Shown: positions 31,995-44,388 of the stretch, piece by piece
Numbering within the stretch: position 1 is the stretch's first letter
How the letters are laid out: the number at the start of each line of letters is the position of its first letter
Assembly: GCA_030248065.1 (NCBI GenBank)
Contig: JASAMV010004128.1
Coordinates: 1 to 64,000 of the forward strand
Reading direction: 5' to 3'
DNA from: Rhynchonema sp. JSB1_4
Lineage: Eukaryota; Nematoda; Chromadorea; Monhysterida; Xyalidae
Length of the DNA stretch: 64,000 nucleotides
Notes under the pieces: model-generated
What the model saw: only the letters and a program-made list of their open reading frames with translations
Database searches by the model: none
What the model was told of the DNA's origin: nothing
Position numbers and translations under genes: made by a program

Positions 31995-32360
31995 CAAGGG
32001 CCGATCCAGGGGGGCCATAGGGGCCATGGCCCCCTTTGATCTACTTGCCCATGAAGGGGGCACCGTTTCGGAAGAAAGAAGGAAAAAGGACCCCCTAAAT
32101 CGCAGGATTTTCTCTCTGATACACTTCGAAAGTCCAGACACACTCATTTTCAGTGAAATGTGGCTTTCGAGCACGCAAAAGGTGTCAAAATTTCGCGCGC
32201 TTCGCACGCATTGTCAAATTTTGTCCTATATTTGGTGTAAACAGCGTGAAATTCTAAACAAGCACTGGACAAAACGACTGTTCAAAAATAGAACAAGCAC
32301 TGGATAAAAATGACTTTTTGGATTTGGCCACCCCTTGGCCAAAAGCTGGATCCGCCACTG
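31995..32360. mobile_element. hAT-like non-autonomous element, family CAGTGGCGGATCCAG, perfect target duplication
   Basis: The 366-bp element starts CAAGGGCCGATCCAGG and ends CTGGATCCGCCACTG, inverted copies. The 8-mer CACCAAAG flanks it at 31987-31994 and 32361-32368. No transposase is encoded. Another full copy, inverted, lies at 46352-46743. Confidence 0.88.
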
Positions 32361-34997
32361 CACCAAAGCGCAAGACAATCTGAGTGAAAATATGTACAGT
32401 ACGTGAGTTGGAGATACTCTGCGGGCAATATCCGAAAAGAATTTATACTTTATTTTCTTGCTCAATGCTGCGCGATGAGAGTGAATTCCGGTGCGAACGC
32501 GTCATGACAGAAAATTGAATGAGACACCAATGAAGAAATTATTGCAGTTTCCGTTGACGCAGAACGATAACCCAGCAGATTGTGGGTTTGAATCCGTGTT
32601 GTCAAGCTTTTTGAACGGCGAGCAAAGCTTTGCAGTCAAATGATGGCTGAACTGCATTTACTGTACCCAACAGTGTCTGATGACCAAGAGAGAAAGTGTT
32701 TTGTTCCGGATTAATGTGGTCGACTTCGGCAAGTAAAGCGTAAAAAATACTGACTCGCTCACAAAACTGCGGGCGGATCATCTGCGTATGATGTATCCAC
32801 GCAATTGTGCTTGCCTCCAAATGCTCGCCGGAAACGGCTCGTTTTGATGGCAGCAGCAAGCACGCAATGTGCGCTGACCAACAATCTGTGGTCGAGTCCC
32901 TCATTACCATGTTGTGCATGCTTGAATGGATCGTTTTAATGGCAAGTTTCGTGTGCCAGGTTTTGTGAGACAGCCTCTGGATAATTATAGCACCACGCGT
33001 AAAAGCACCTGCATACGCCAACCATTTTTTAAACGCACAGCGACGACGACTACGCAACTTGCTCGCAAGACTTTCGTCAGAACAGGTAGAACTTATGGGT
33101 GTCATCTTGGGCGATTTTTGCCTGACGTTGGTTTGAAGCACAATGATGTCTCACAAGGTTTAATAATCAAACGCACCTGTTTGATTCTTCGGCGTGTGTT
33201 TCATGAGTTTGTTGTTGTTGAGCCGAATCGGAGCCAGCGGTTGCGACTGAGCCGTGGTCATTTTTATACAGAGACCGTTTATGCCCTATATTTCATGATG
33301 GTAATTTTTTAGTACACCGAAAGAGCGATCCTTTGCTCATGGGCATGTCACATGATTATGCCAAATCTGAAGAAAACCAACTTGGGCAGTTACAAAATCG
33401 AGACAAAACAAAAAAAAATAACCTAATGTTTTAGTATGGCCGCAGTGCTGTTTCGGCATGGCCACAGTGCTCCACGCAATCGAGCAACAACCTCAATGGG
33501 TTTGCCTTCTGCTCTCACTTTCGATATCATGAAAGGTGCTTGGCGTTAACGCTTCCAAACAGTGGAAAACAGCGTGTGTGCGGGCAAGGCAGCAGGTCAT
33601 TTTGGTCGGAAATTAAAAACGAACATAAAGAACAACGTCGTGGAAGCAAATGAATATATAAGCCCATTGTCGGATAGTTGACGGACGTCCTTGACATACA
33701 TACACCACAGTTTCATTAATGGAAGGATGGTCATTTGAGCGGGCCCACATGAACGCAGGGCACTAATTTATTCAGATGTCAAATGAGGTGAGTCAACCAT
33801 CATACATTAAGCCCAGGTGTCAGAACACCGCCGTCATTTTGAAGCGCCCACTGTAGCAGGGCGGCAATTACCGCGGCACAAACGTCGTTATGGCCTGTCA
33901 AACAACACAAGGGATCCGAGCGAGACGGATTGAACCACCGACAAACATGATATAAATACTGCATACATACCATACGCAGATAAAGACGTGATCAGCTTTT
34001 GTGTCCAGCAAAAAGATTTGTTCGCGAAGGGGCATAGTCTCGGTTCTTTTGTAGTCGTGGTAATAGTGTTCTAGCGCACGCGACAAGTCGGAATTTACAA
34101 AAAAAAGATTGAAAGGCTGAGCTCAGCCGGCCTCACCACAGCAGCTCGCGGACACTTAAATTAAAAATATAGTTTGCTCTCGTTGAGAGATGAAAATTTT
34201 TTCGATGAAAGCTCAAGATAATATTCTTAATTGAACTGAAAACAATTGGAGGCAACGCTGAACAAACGGCGAAAGGGCCATCATGTAACGACTGAGCGGG
34301 ATGCAGCTCGCATATCAATTGAATTTGGCGCAAAACCTTTGTGTCCTCGGGACACCGATAAATACGTACATATATGTATAGTTAAGTAAACACCGGGTTA
34401 CTGAAAAACAAAGGTGGAGTCAAACAGAACACTATGCAGTTAGAAGACTGGACAATCCAGGAAGAGGAGACCAATGCCGTTTGATGAGTTGGCGTCGCTT
34501 GATGGCACAAAAAGCGATAACAACAACTTGGTTCGTCGCTCTCCAACCGACGCGTTTTTTTGTTAACTTTGCTGGCTTGTCATTTTTGGCCACCCTGTAC
34601 GCGCACGCACGCAGCACTTTTTTTGTGCGCCGGCTGTATCACATAGTTTTTGTGATGTTTGTTCGACCGATAATATGACAAAACGTGCACGACAAAAATG
34701 CGCATTCTAATCATGTACGATTCAACTGGAAAAGGACAATGCAGGGGGTCACTTACACACCATAAGGACATCTATCCCATACTTGATGAGAACAGAGGGT
34801 AAAATAAAAACACGTAAAGTATTGTATATCCATAGTACATGCAATGTGGTACTATGGTATATAAGAAAACTTTTTTCGAACAGGGGATTACCCATCAGAT
34901 ACCTAAGCAAGGAAACCTAGGGTTGTGAGACATCGTCGCTCTTTGTCACATGGTCGCGCGTTTTGTGAATTACAACATATTCGGCTGTTAGGGAAAG

Positions 34998-35060
34998 CTG
35001 GAAGCCTAAGCCGAAGTGTAGGCCTAAGCCCAATCGCCTAAGCCTAAGCCTTAGCCTAAA
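34998..35060. repeat. interstitial telomere-like repeats (GCCTAA/TTAGGC)
   Basis: The core reads as GCCTAA units in tandem with one changed base (near 35035-35058), with scattered GCCTAAG words before it. TTAGGC is the nematode telomere unit. Two further TTAGGC units stand together near 40064-40075. Confidence 0.65.
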
Positions 35061-36945
35061 CTGAAGCTTGTTGAAAATACGCGCGACCAAGTCAAAACGC
35101 GCGACGATGTCCCCGGACCGAAACCTAGTGTACGCGCACTGTGAATCGGTACGTATTTTAGACTGTCGACCCAAAACCTTAGCCTTGTACTTGACCTAAG
35201 AACCTAGAGTTGGGCAAATGTAGAACCGTTTCTTTTGCTACAACATCACAACAAGCCGGCACGTTGGCACAAACTTTAGGACATGGCTGAACTGTTTTAA
35301 TCACTTGAACGCCGATGTCATTCTCACTGTCGTGCGTGTGTTCAAAAATGAGAGAAAAGTCTCAGGGTAGCAGGCCCTGTTTCAGCAAAACAAAAAACTC
35401 CGATAAAGCAGCAACCAAATGGACAAATTTTTGGTCATGCATGATATCGGTCATGCGGCCTCGGTATGGGACACATTGGGCGCCAAAAATGGAGGCGCTG
35501 TACAGTAGTATGGTGGGCCGAAAGGGGTCGTGTGTTTAGAATATGAATTGGCGATCGATGCATGAAACCCAAGAATGGAAGCCAACTTCTTTAGTTTATT
35601 GGACACATTTTTGTCATGAAAAATATTGTTGATAGTTTAGGAAATGGACTGCTCCCGCTTGTGACGGTAAAGCTAATTCTGGAATGGTTGACTTGGTTCT
35701 GGTCGACGCACGTCGTTGACGTAACTTTGAGACAATTTTACCCTTATTAGCCCGCCGTTCAAACTTGCTATCATGATGTGAAGGATGCTTGTCAACCACA
35801 CTAGAGTCGGCCGAATTTGGCTTGTTGCACCACTGCGCAAGTTGTCGTCATGCAGCGCAGCCAAGAAAAGACCGAGAAAAAACTGTAGTCCATTGAAATG
35901 AGCTGAAAATACAGGTCTGACTGCCAAAGCAGTGTGGGAGGTGGTGCCATATTCCTGCACACGTGCACACGAATAAGGTATGGAACATAGGTAATGTATG
36001 CAAGCTGGAAACTAAATTCCCCAACCCTGCTTGTGCTTGCTGCTGCAGAAACGAACCAAGACATAGTACATACTACATACATATGTGCAGCTGGCACAGC
36101 AGAAATTCAACATATTGCTGCCGCACAGCCTAACCTACAAACATTGTTCAGCATAAACAGGTTCAGGGATTGTCTGCGCAAGCTCGGAGTCAGAATAGGA
36201 GTACTGAACTGAACAGAGATATAATGCTCATTGATGCGCACGGCATTAATATTCTAAGTCGGGGGCTGGTGCCCAACGTCAGCTATGGCAAATCAAGAAT
36301 GTTCAAGTGGCGTGCGGTACAAAGCACGCTCGCTCGCATGCTTGTACATATCTGTTAGTCAATACACCTTGGCTGATATAAAACGTGTTCCACAACCATT
36401 TTAAGGAACCGAGCTGAGCTTTTACAAGAGTTATGTTACGTTGCGCTCCGAAAACTTAGGCTTTTACAATGCCGAACAACTTTTGGGTCACCCTGTAGAT
36501 GTACGCTCAATTGTATTTGTGTGGCGCCGGTATTGTGCAGTAATGGCGCTTTTGGCGGCAGTGTTTGGCAGCAGCAAGTTTGTTGTGTGTTGCGTGTGCT
36601 GCGGAAAGATTTAGGCTCGCATGCCCGGCTTGGCTTGTGCCTGTGCGTACATATGCACAAACTTTCCATGGCCGATAAATTACGTATCAGTAGTAACCTG
36701 CAATATCAATACAGTTGTTTCTACTGCTTTTGCTGTGTATCAAACGCACAAAAACGTGCAAGGGACGTTTTTTTCAGAACAGATGCAGAAATATTTCTAT
36801 AGCTTTTAGAATTTGCACACGTTCTACAACAGGAGGAGGAAAAGCACTCCAACGGCGAGGAAAAATCAGCAATGCGTGCAAAGTGTACCCTTTCGTGTGG
36901 AAAATTAACTAAAACGTGGCAATGTTTCGAAATCTATTGTATGTA

Positions 36946-37454
36946 TAAGGGCGGACTAAGGGTGGGCTTAGGTTGAATCCGGAAATCGGAATCCGGAAAT
37001 ATTTCCGGAAAACGCATTATTTTTGCATGTAAATTCTTGTATTTGAAATATTTCCGGAGCTCAGAAATGTTTCGTATTTTTGCATGCAAATTATTTCCGG
37101 GTTCCGGATTCCGGATTTAACCCAAGTTCGCCCTTAGGTTGAACACGGAATCCGGAAATATTTACATGCAAAAACTTCGATCTATTTCCGGATGCGGAAC
37201 AGCATCTGCGTTTTCCGGAAATATTTCCGGATTCCGGTTTCCGGATGAAATATGAAAAACGCAGCACTCTGAAATGTTTTGCATTCCTTTGAAAACACAG
37301 TGAACTGAAATCTGGTTGAAGGTTAATTCCGTGTTTCGCAAAATTCATCCGGAAATCGGAATCCGGAAAACGCAAAAATAAAAATTTCATCCGGAAACCG
37401 AAATCCGGAAATATTTCCGGATTCCGGATTCGTGTTCAACCTAAGTTCGCCCTA
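36946..37454. repeat. CCGGAAATATTTCCGG palindrome-rich element, largest copy
   Basis: About 508 bp, bounded by AGGGCGGAC on the left and GTTCGCCCT on the right, with TTAGGTTGAA/TTCAACCTAA just inside. The inside is packed with GGAATCCGG and GGAAATATTTCCGG words, themselves palindromic. An internal AAGTTCGCCCTTAGGTTGAA near 37125 looks like two element ends meeting, so this may be two copies in tandem. Confidence 0.65.
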
Positions 37455-40400
37455 ATACATAACGACAACACTACAACGTAGCATGTGCGTTTATCGGCTG
37501 GATAGCAAATGCGTTTGAATTTTACGGCTGCGTTACTTCTGACTTTGATGATCATCGTGCCCATACCTGGAGTTCTCTAAGTTTTGAAAAGGACTGCTCA
37601 TTAATTTAGGTACAGCTTTTCAGTTCCACTCTGAATCTTGGTTTGACGTGGGCCAACGGGAGCGCATTTTGACATGATCACATGCCGAAATGATGCCCTA
37701 CACGTGGATTGTCGTTATTTTGCTGAGCTGGCCAAACTTGCGTGCCAAGAGGTTATTTGCAAGACTGCCCAGGTCTTCCTGCCTGACTTCCTGAGTCACA
37801 CGATCGCACAATGTGGAGGACAAACTTACATTCCAACCCAAAGGTATATGCACAGTATGTGAATGGAGATATCTAGTCTATAGGTATTTTGGACTTCTAC
37901 AGAGCTTTAAAAACCAACAAGGGCGTGATGTTGGAGAAAGCAGAAAAGTCAAATTATTGGTTCAAGTTCGTTGCGGCAAGTGCATAGGGCTCTTGAGGGT
38001 GCTGCGTTTTGCATGCTCAGTTCCTCAAATTCATTGCAGAAAGAGTGCTCCCTCTGCTTGCAACAGGCTTGTATCCATGGCCCGTGTCAACTTGATGCCG
38101 CGGTGAAATTTCAGGAAGTTTTTTGAATTGAAATTCAACTCACGATTATAGCTCATGACGTATTGTTCGCTGCTCCCGTTGTTTGTAGCACTTGGTGCAA
38201 CACCCCACAGGCGGCACAACCACGGCTGGTGCAATTATAGTTAATTTTTATTGCCAACCCCAGCTGATTGGAAAAGACATACCGATTTAACTTTGTTCAA
38301 AATTACCTGAAATGTTCATTTTAAACAAGATTAATAAGGCCTCAATGATGAGAGGTTACCAGCAGCCCACAGTGTGTGGAGTTGAGATTCCGCATTTATT
38401 ATACACCTGTGATCTGGTGGTCAAGAAAGGGCGCAGCGCACCACAAAAATTCGCAATCGGTTTCAATTCAAAACAGTACGCTTGCGAAAAAAGCCTTTTC
38501 AAATACACAACATGTGCGTTGAACCTGTGTTCACAATCTCGTTGGTGTGCAACTGGCTCACGGTCTGGTCTGGTGGTGAAGCGAAATATCCTTATCAGTC
38601 CAGCTCACGTCACACTTGACTGGCGAGCATGTTTATGTGCTGCACACCGCAATAGACCCAAACACAGTTGCAAAGAAAACGATTCTGATCTTGGGCATAA
38701 AAGACCAAGAAACGAAATACACCTATGTACATTGCACATTGTATGTGCGCTTGGCATACAGCAGAAGCGCCGGCAGCAAAACCGTTTCGGAACGAAAAAA
38801 CGGGCCACAGCAAGTCAAGCGAAACGCAAACACATCAAGTTCGGGCCGGGCTAAGCTTGAAGTACTGCTGACTTGGGAGTTGGTTTGATATTACATATGT
38901 GGTCGGTTGGCAGAAAAAATATACATATTACGCCTCGAATTTCTGCATTGCGAAAAACGCTCATCCAGCAGCCCATGTCATACTGTATAAAGCGCTTGGT
39001 TGGTACCGCATTGCAGTTGCCCATACCTACAGTATGCATTGTGCTCTTAAGAGAACAGTTTGAGGCGAGACGTCAGCCATAAACGCGGATGCCCGCATGT
39101 GCACACACCCAAATATATTCGATATACATTCGTTATTTTTCGTCACACACCGGTGCGAGATACCAGAGTAACAGCTTAGCCGACAACCGCTTACGGGGAC
39201 CGCACACACGATGTGTACTACTGTAGGTATACCAATATGTATACATACATATACGTGGCATGTACATGTATGGATGTAGTACACGCGGAGAGTGAAACGC
39301 TGCTGCTCGTATACATACATAGGCATACATAGAGACTGTGTGCACATGCAAAGATATGCCCCACGTACGGTACCTTGCTGCTATAGCTGAGTGTAGAAGT
39401 TGCTTGCTCATGCTATACATACACTACGAGTTTAGTACAAAACCTGAACAAGCCAAAAACTAAAACAGGCCCAGATATTGCGCACGCGAGCAAGAAAGCA
39501 TGACGCCTCCGCTTGTGCTTTTTTTCAGAAAGCATCCAAGTTACCAGCTGCACGTGCTCTTATGGGGGCATGTATGACAAGCGATATGTACAGGTTAGGT
39601 ATTGGGGCACGTGTTTTTCGGCAGTTTTACTGTCTCCAACCGCACGGACCAACTTTTGCTGGCGGCTTCGGTCGATTTTTTGCCAGTTGGTGCGCCAGGG
39701 AGGTTTGCGTGTGATTGGGTTAGTGCACCACAGAAACCGGACCTTGGTGTGCATGTACTTCCGGCTCAAGTTACAACACTGTATTTGTTCGAATTGGACC
39801 TGAACTCCATTCAGTGAACACAAAGTTGGGAACCCAATTCTTCTTAAAGCTTTCGGTCATTGGCATGAAAATTTTGAGGCAAGATAATCACTTTTCTGTT
39901 ACACCATTTAATTCCAACCAATTGCGAAAGAGAGAGAGCCATAAATTACAAAAGACGACACCGCCTTGAACTATTTCAACCACATTTACACGTACAAAAC
40001 CAGAGGGACGGAACATCCAACAGTCCGAAACATGCACCTATGTATACCTACAGTTTAGGCTTAGGCAGGCACCTCCGCCTTAAGGCCTGGACATAAAGAA
40101 ACAAAGGGGCGAGGCATTCAACAGTCAGAAGCTTGCGCCTGCACGAGAACTCTTGACATCAAAACTATACTTGTCGGAAAACGGAAAATGAAGAAGACAC
40201 ACTCCGTGGGAATTAACGAGCGATAATGTTTGACTTGTTATGAGCCGTGCGTGGCACCTTTTCTCGTCAGAGAGAGCGTCAAAAGTTGACATGACCCACA
40301 ACAATCGCAACAATAAATGGATATCTGATCACATCATGTCACATCGCACTGACACGTCATTGATTCGTCCGTGACATTGTCGCGTCAAACGGGACCGTTT

Positions 40401-40840
40401 GTGGTTTGTTGATCGGCAGCGACGGACATTCTCGCTCGCAACCAACCTAGAAGCGGTCGTGATCAGTTTCGGCTTTTGAAACAACTGGTAGCCGAAAAAA
40501 ATATGCACGGAAACAAAAGAAACAAAGCCTATTAGCGATCCGTTGATGTTTCAGTCCGATGTTTTAGATGTTTTCCGGTTGTGTGAGTAATTGTGTACCG
40601 ATTTACATCGTATATTTGTTGTAAAAAGGTCGATGTTACTTGGCGTTGTGTCCCGATACACAGACTATGCGCCACCGCAGCAGTCCCCAACCGGTATTTT
40701 TTGGAAGAAAACTCAACGTCAAAACTGAGTCCCGCCTATCGAAAAATCGGCAACGTTATTGGTTGTGCAAGCTCGGGCTCTAGATTAAATTTTGTTGAAA
40801 TTGTGAAGGCCGAAAATTTTTCAATAGCTCAGTAACTCAA

Positions 40841-41032
40841 ATGAACCATATGTCGCTTAGCATTGCCATGCTAGCTCAAGTAGTATGTGACGAAACCGTG
40901 CGCAGTGCTTTCACCAGGGTTCTTGATATGGGAGTTGTTGTCATTTCAGCTTGTTTGCTCAGTGCTTCGGTATTTTGTGTGCTTTTTTGTTTTGGATTGT
41001 GGAATATCCTTTACGATAAGTGGCATAACTAA
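40841..41032 (+). CDS. possible small single-pass membrane protein (63 aa)
   Basis: The frame starts at ATG 40841 and encodes an N-terminal half of mixed character, then a strongly hydrophobic segment of about 23 residues (VVVISACLLSASVFCVLFCF) and a short polar tail. A doubled AATAAA signal (AATAAATAAA) lies about 70 bases past the stop, which supports transcription. No family is recognised; it could also be the last exon of a longer gene or a chance frame. Confidence 0.35.
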   Translation: MNHMSLSIAMLAQVVCDETVRSAFTRVLDMGVVVISACLLSASVFCVLFCFGLWNILYDKWHN

Positions 41033-41550
41033 ATTTCTTATCACAACGTAGCATGACAAAAAGTCACGTGACCGATCCGATCACCAAGTTTGATATCGCT
41101 CTAATAAATAAAATACATATGTCTATTTTTATGTTTGAAGCGCTTTTCGTGTTTTTTACTTCATCTTAAATTTTACAGTGAAGAACTTTTTCAGCTCAAG
41201 CCTTTTCTGTGTTTTTGATCTGTGTTTTGGTATACAGTACCTAAACTATAAATGATGTTTTGTCGATCGTAACAACTTGTTGATGTAAAAAATAAACCAC
41301 AATCAAGCGTGCTTTGTGAAACCAGCGTGACACTCTCTCAAATATAAGCAAGACTTATTTACTCCCTGAATGCAAAAATCCATACGGTTGTCTCGGATAT
41401 CTGACTGAAACAATTGGCCTGTCTTCATTTTGAAGTGATAAATTTTACATGAGCTCGTGGAGTTCCGGACACCGCGCTGAGACACTTTGCTGCTGCAGTT
41501 TTCCGCAAAGGCTTGGCTGAGAAATATAGAATTGTATTTTGAACGACAAG

Positions 41551-42536
41551 ATGCCCAAATCGCAACCCTCATCATGTCGTATTTGTCTGGAGGACACAGG
41601 CCGTGACAACAGCCACCCTGTGATCGCGCCGTGTAAGTGCACAGGCACGATGCAATATGTGCACCAGACGTGCATGCAACAATGGTATGAAAAAATGAAG
41701 GTACACATCACGCTGTATTTTTATATATTAGCAGAATTTTGTATATTTTTCTACCCTTCTTGGAAAAAAACAAATTTGCTCACTTGACAACATGCCCTGG
41801 TCATCTAGCATACGCCGAAAACCAGCTGATGTTTCACATGCATGCAGATGAGACGATGCGATATTTGTCGTTGTCGATTCCGTCGCATCCGTGCGCACTG
41901 GTTGTTGGCGTCCGGCGTGTCGAGCAGGGCATTCGGCTCCAATATGGTTCAAATTGTCTGGCACATATTTGTCAATTGTGCCGTTGCAACATTCACACAA
42001 ATGTGTGTGCAGACGGGCGCTGAGCGATTGTTCGGGCGAAAGTTGGTTCACATTGACAACTCTGTTTTTTGACGAATTTGCTAAGGAGCACGCTTATGAA
42101 CCTTCTTCGTTCGCGGGCTTCAACGAAGACCGTCTCCGCGGTGTTAAAATTGTTTCCATTCTGATTCTACTCTACTTTCTGTATGGTGTCCATGCCTTGG
42201 CTTGGTCTTTGAAATAGTGTCCTAAGGGTAAACCATCGGAACCAGTACGATGGTTTGTAAGCCATCAATTTCAGGGAGACTTGGTTGGCTCGCGCCATAC
42301 AAGAGTCGTCGAGGAACCATATCGACGATGCCCCTGGTCAGCAGTTGCCCGATCAGCTTCTAGTATCGCCCAATCAATTCTATCGGATCGTGATGGCGTC
42401 ACTTTTGGCGTCGAACTTCTTGGCTGGCATGTTGGCCGTCTTGCTAATCGGATGCACTCTCAGACTCAGGAAGGACCACCCCTACGTGTTCTTGGACTAC
42501 TGCGAAACCGAGGATCCGATCGTGAAAGTGAAATGA
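41551..42536 (+). CDS. membrane-bound RING-CH (MARCH-type) E3 ubiquitin ligase, 242 aa
   Basis: Four exons join in phase: 41551-41700, 41848-42045, 42086-42204 and 42275-42536. The RING-CH finger spans about residues 9-56 in C4HC3 order (CRIC, CKC, H-x2-C in HQTC, CDIC), split by intron 1. Three hydrophobic segments follow, in exons 2, 3 and 4. The short C-terminal tail ends DPIVKVK. MARCH proteins recruit an E2 enzyme and ubiquitinate membrane proteins in the ER, endosomes or mitochondria. The member cannot be assigned; size and number of membrane spans lie between the MARCH2/3 and MARCH5 types. Intron 2 is only 40 bases. The zinc ligands are all present. Confidence 0.82.
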
Positions 42537-43143
42537 AACATTTTGTTTGCTGTCTGTAATTCGATCTGGTTCCTCGAATTTTGTTCTCAGTGAATTGCCG
42601 TAACGAACAAAAGTGTCGACTGACGAGAGCATTTGCTGCATGCAGCTCTGCTTATGCTTGCCACTATCAGATAAAAATGCTGGAATTGCTTTTTGAAACC
42701 AATTTAGTTACCAATTTAAGTTTTACATACAGTAATACTAATAGTATTTTCAAACTTTAAATCAACAGCATCACAGGATCTGACAAATACCCGGCGAGGA
42801 GTGATATCAAATTTAGTGATCGGTCGAATCCAATGCCATTATTATCCAGCGATCAGTGTCGACTAATCACCAAGTTTGAGATCATCGACAGACCATGACA
42901 ATGTTCCAACAAAGAGGTTGTCGCATTTCATCACCCAGTGCCGAACCCGCCCAATCTTGGCTGTCGAAAGTGAAGACAGAATTTCTGCTGAAGAAAAAGT
43001 CGATCGACGTTTGATAACGAGCTTTTCGTTTGCACCCATGATTCGTCGTCCAACTTGTAGATGCACGATCGTGATGTTTCACGCACTGAAATTATTGGTG
43101 TTTTCCAGACAACGCCAAACTGGTCCCAAACAAATAACACTCA
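42537..43143. other. intergenic, MARCH 3' side
   Basis: Contains the inverted repeat at 42795-42893 (listed separately). Minus-strand frames at 42863-43140 are open in two phases, one headed by an AG acceptor near 43090; they could be the real last exon of the secreted-protein gene upstream, but no phase could be fixed. Confidence 0.3.
42795..42893. repeat. short inverted repeat, with a related half copy at 41074-41100
   Basis: GATATCAAATTTAGTGATCG on the left pairs with an imperfect inverted copy, CACCAAGTTTGAGATC, on the right. The same CCGATCACCAAGTTTGATATC-like arm stands alone near 41078-41098 and, weaker, near 45100. Confidence 0.5.
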
Positions 43144-43857
43144 TTAGAAGGGCACAATCAAATAGTCCAGGACAAATTGCGACTTAGTCCAGTTAGAATC
43201 GCGAAAACTCCTGTCAGACTGAACTGAGCGTATGAGTCCAACTACAGCGTAACTACACAAGGTATACAAAGACGACCGACCTGTGACCAAGTACACTTGG
43301 TCTGATTGCATGTCCCATGGCTTGCTGTCTCTGATGATGAGCCCCTGATTGCGTTGCCTGCTTGGGGTGCAATAATTGGGCTCTCCCTGAAATTTGGTTT
43401 GCTGTGCGGTGGTTGAAACAATTTCGTTTAGTTTCTCAAAACGTCCCTTCAAATCTCCATAGCTCAGGTGCACGAAATATACGTATATGTACACTATGCA
43501 GGACATTGCCAAAGTGCAAGCCTTCTCGAGATTATAGAGTTCAATTCAGTTTCCCTCTGCGCACCTTCAGAACGTAATCCAACGTCACGTAATGTGTCCT
43601 CAGCGCCGCAGAGCCAAACGGAGATCCTTGCAATGGCTGGACGTATGCAACTGAAAAACTACATACATGTACATCATTTTCTTCAATTTGGATTGAAAAC
43701 TTTTATGAAATTGAAAATTTTTAAAATGCGCACCCAAATCGGCATGAATGTAAGCCGTGTAGTTGCTGGTGCAATTCGGATAGTCGAACTCCGAAGCATC
43801 TGACTGGCGAACGAAAAGAATGAGAATCAACGAAAGGAATAGCATCACATTGATCAT
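43144..43857 (-). CDS. putative secreted protein (exon chain uncertain)
   Basis: The first exon (43857-43734, minus) starts with ATG and encodes a clear signal peptide (hydrophobic run MLFLSLILILFV) followed by a mature start with Asn glycosylation sites (NCTSNYT). Further exon-like segments lie at about 43630-43570 and 43512-43144, the last an open 122-codon frame ending TAA. Two acceptors for exon 2 are possible and the join to exon 3 holds phase only with one of them. No domain is recognised. Confidence 0.35.
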
Positions 43858-44388
43858 AGTTGATTCAAAGAACTTCGTAAATAAAGAAAATACCAATTTG
43901 GCAAGAATTTCACCACTTGGAGTGTGCGTCTTAATGCGTGTGCGTGCAACGCTGACATGGTTATGCAGTTTGTTACGCACGAAGGTTGCGAACATAATGT
44001 GATCGTGACTTGTAGAGGGTTTACATTGGTGCATGAAATTACCCGTTTTATGTACACCTACACACAAGTTATTTTGACATAACCAAAACTTTTTGACGGT
44101 CGTGCGTAATTTGTATCGTGTTTACATCATAAAAATGTGTTTTTTTAAGTTCACCATTGACGTACGTTCTGCTGTAATTGCGCGCTCATGATAAAGCTCT
44201 GCAGTGCACGAATAATGGTGTGTTTTGCGGTAAAGCGCACGTTTGAACTTTGAAGACAAAGGCGATGTCTCATGCTCATCAACAAACCACAGTTCTTTCA
44301 TTATTTTCCAGTATATTTTATTTTCAAAGTTGTTTTGTCGCAATCCGGATCAGTTATCAATAATCAAGCGTTCACTTTTATGTCAATG
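43858..44388. other. intergenic between the secreted-protein gene and Rpt2
   Basis: No supported gene. It should hold the promoter of the minus-strand secreted-protein gene and the 3' untranslated region of Rpt2. Confidence 0.35.

Larger units (their letters stand above)
29601..40840. other. gene-poor stretch
   Basis: Apart from the repeats listed, I see no gene I can support in 11 kb. Open frames of 129 codons (minus, 31444-31833, Asn/Ala/Thr-rich), 179 codons (minus, 32602-33141) and 180 codons (plus, 38312-38854) lack domains or splice partners, and frames of that length are expected by chance in a window this size. TACATA-rich simple patches occur, notably 39230-39340. Distal regulatory sequence for rabphilin could lie here, but nothing shows it. 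Confidence 0.4.

Noticed and set aside
32540..32600. tRNA-like text with a GGGTTTGAATCC B-box-like word
   Set aside because: Stems of the T arm and acceptor do not pair; no complete cloverleaf.
32602..33141. Minus-strand open frame of 179 codons, with an overlapping 128-codon frame on the other strand
   Set aside because: No family likeness and no start/splice support; cannot be told from chance.
38312..38854. Plus-strand open frame of 180 codons, among the longest in the gene-poor stretch
   Set aside because: No domain, no splice partners and patchy composition; a frame of this size is expected about once by chance in this window.
35000..40080. Telomere-like units as evidence of a true chromosome end
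   Set aside because: Only a few degenerate units, flanked by ordinary sequence and genes on both sides.
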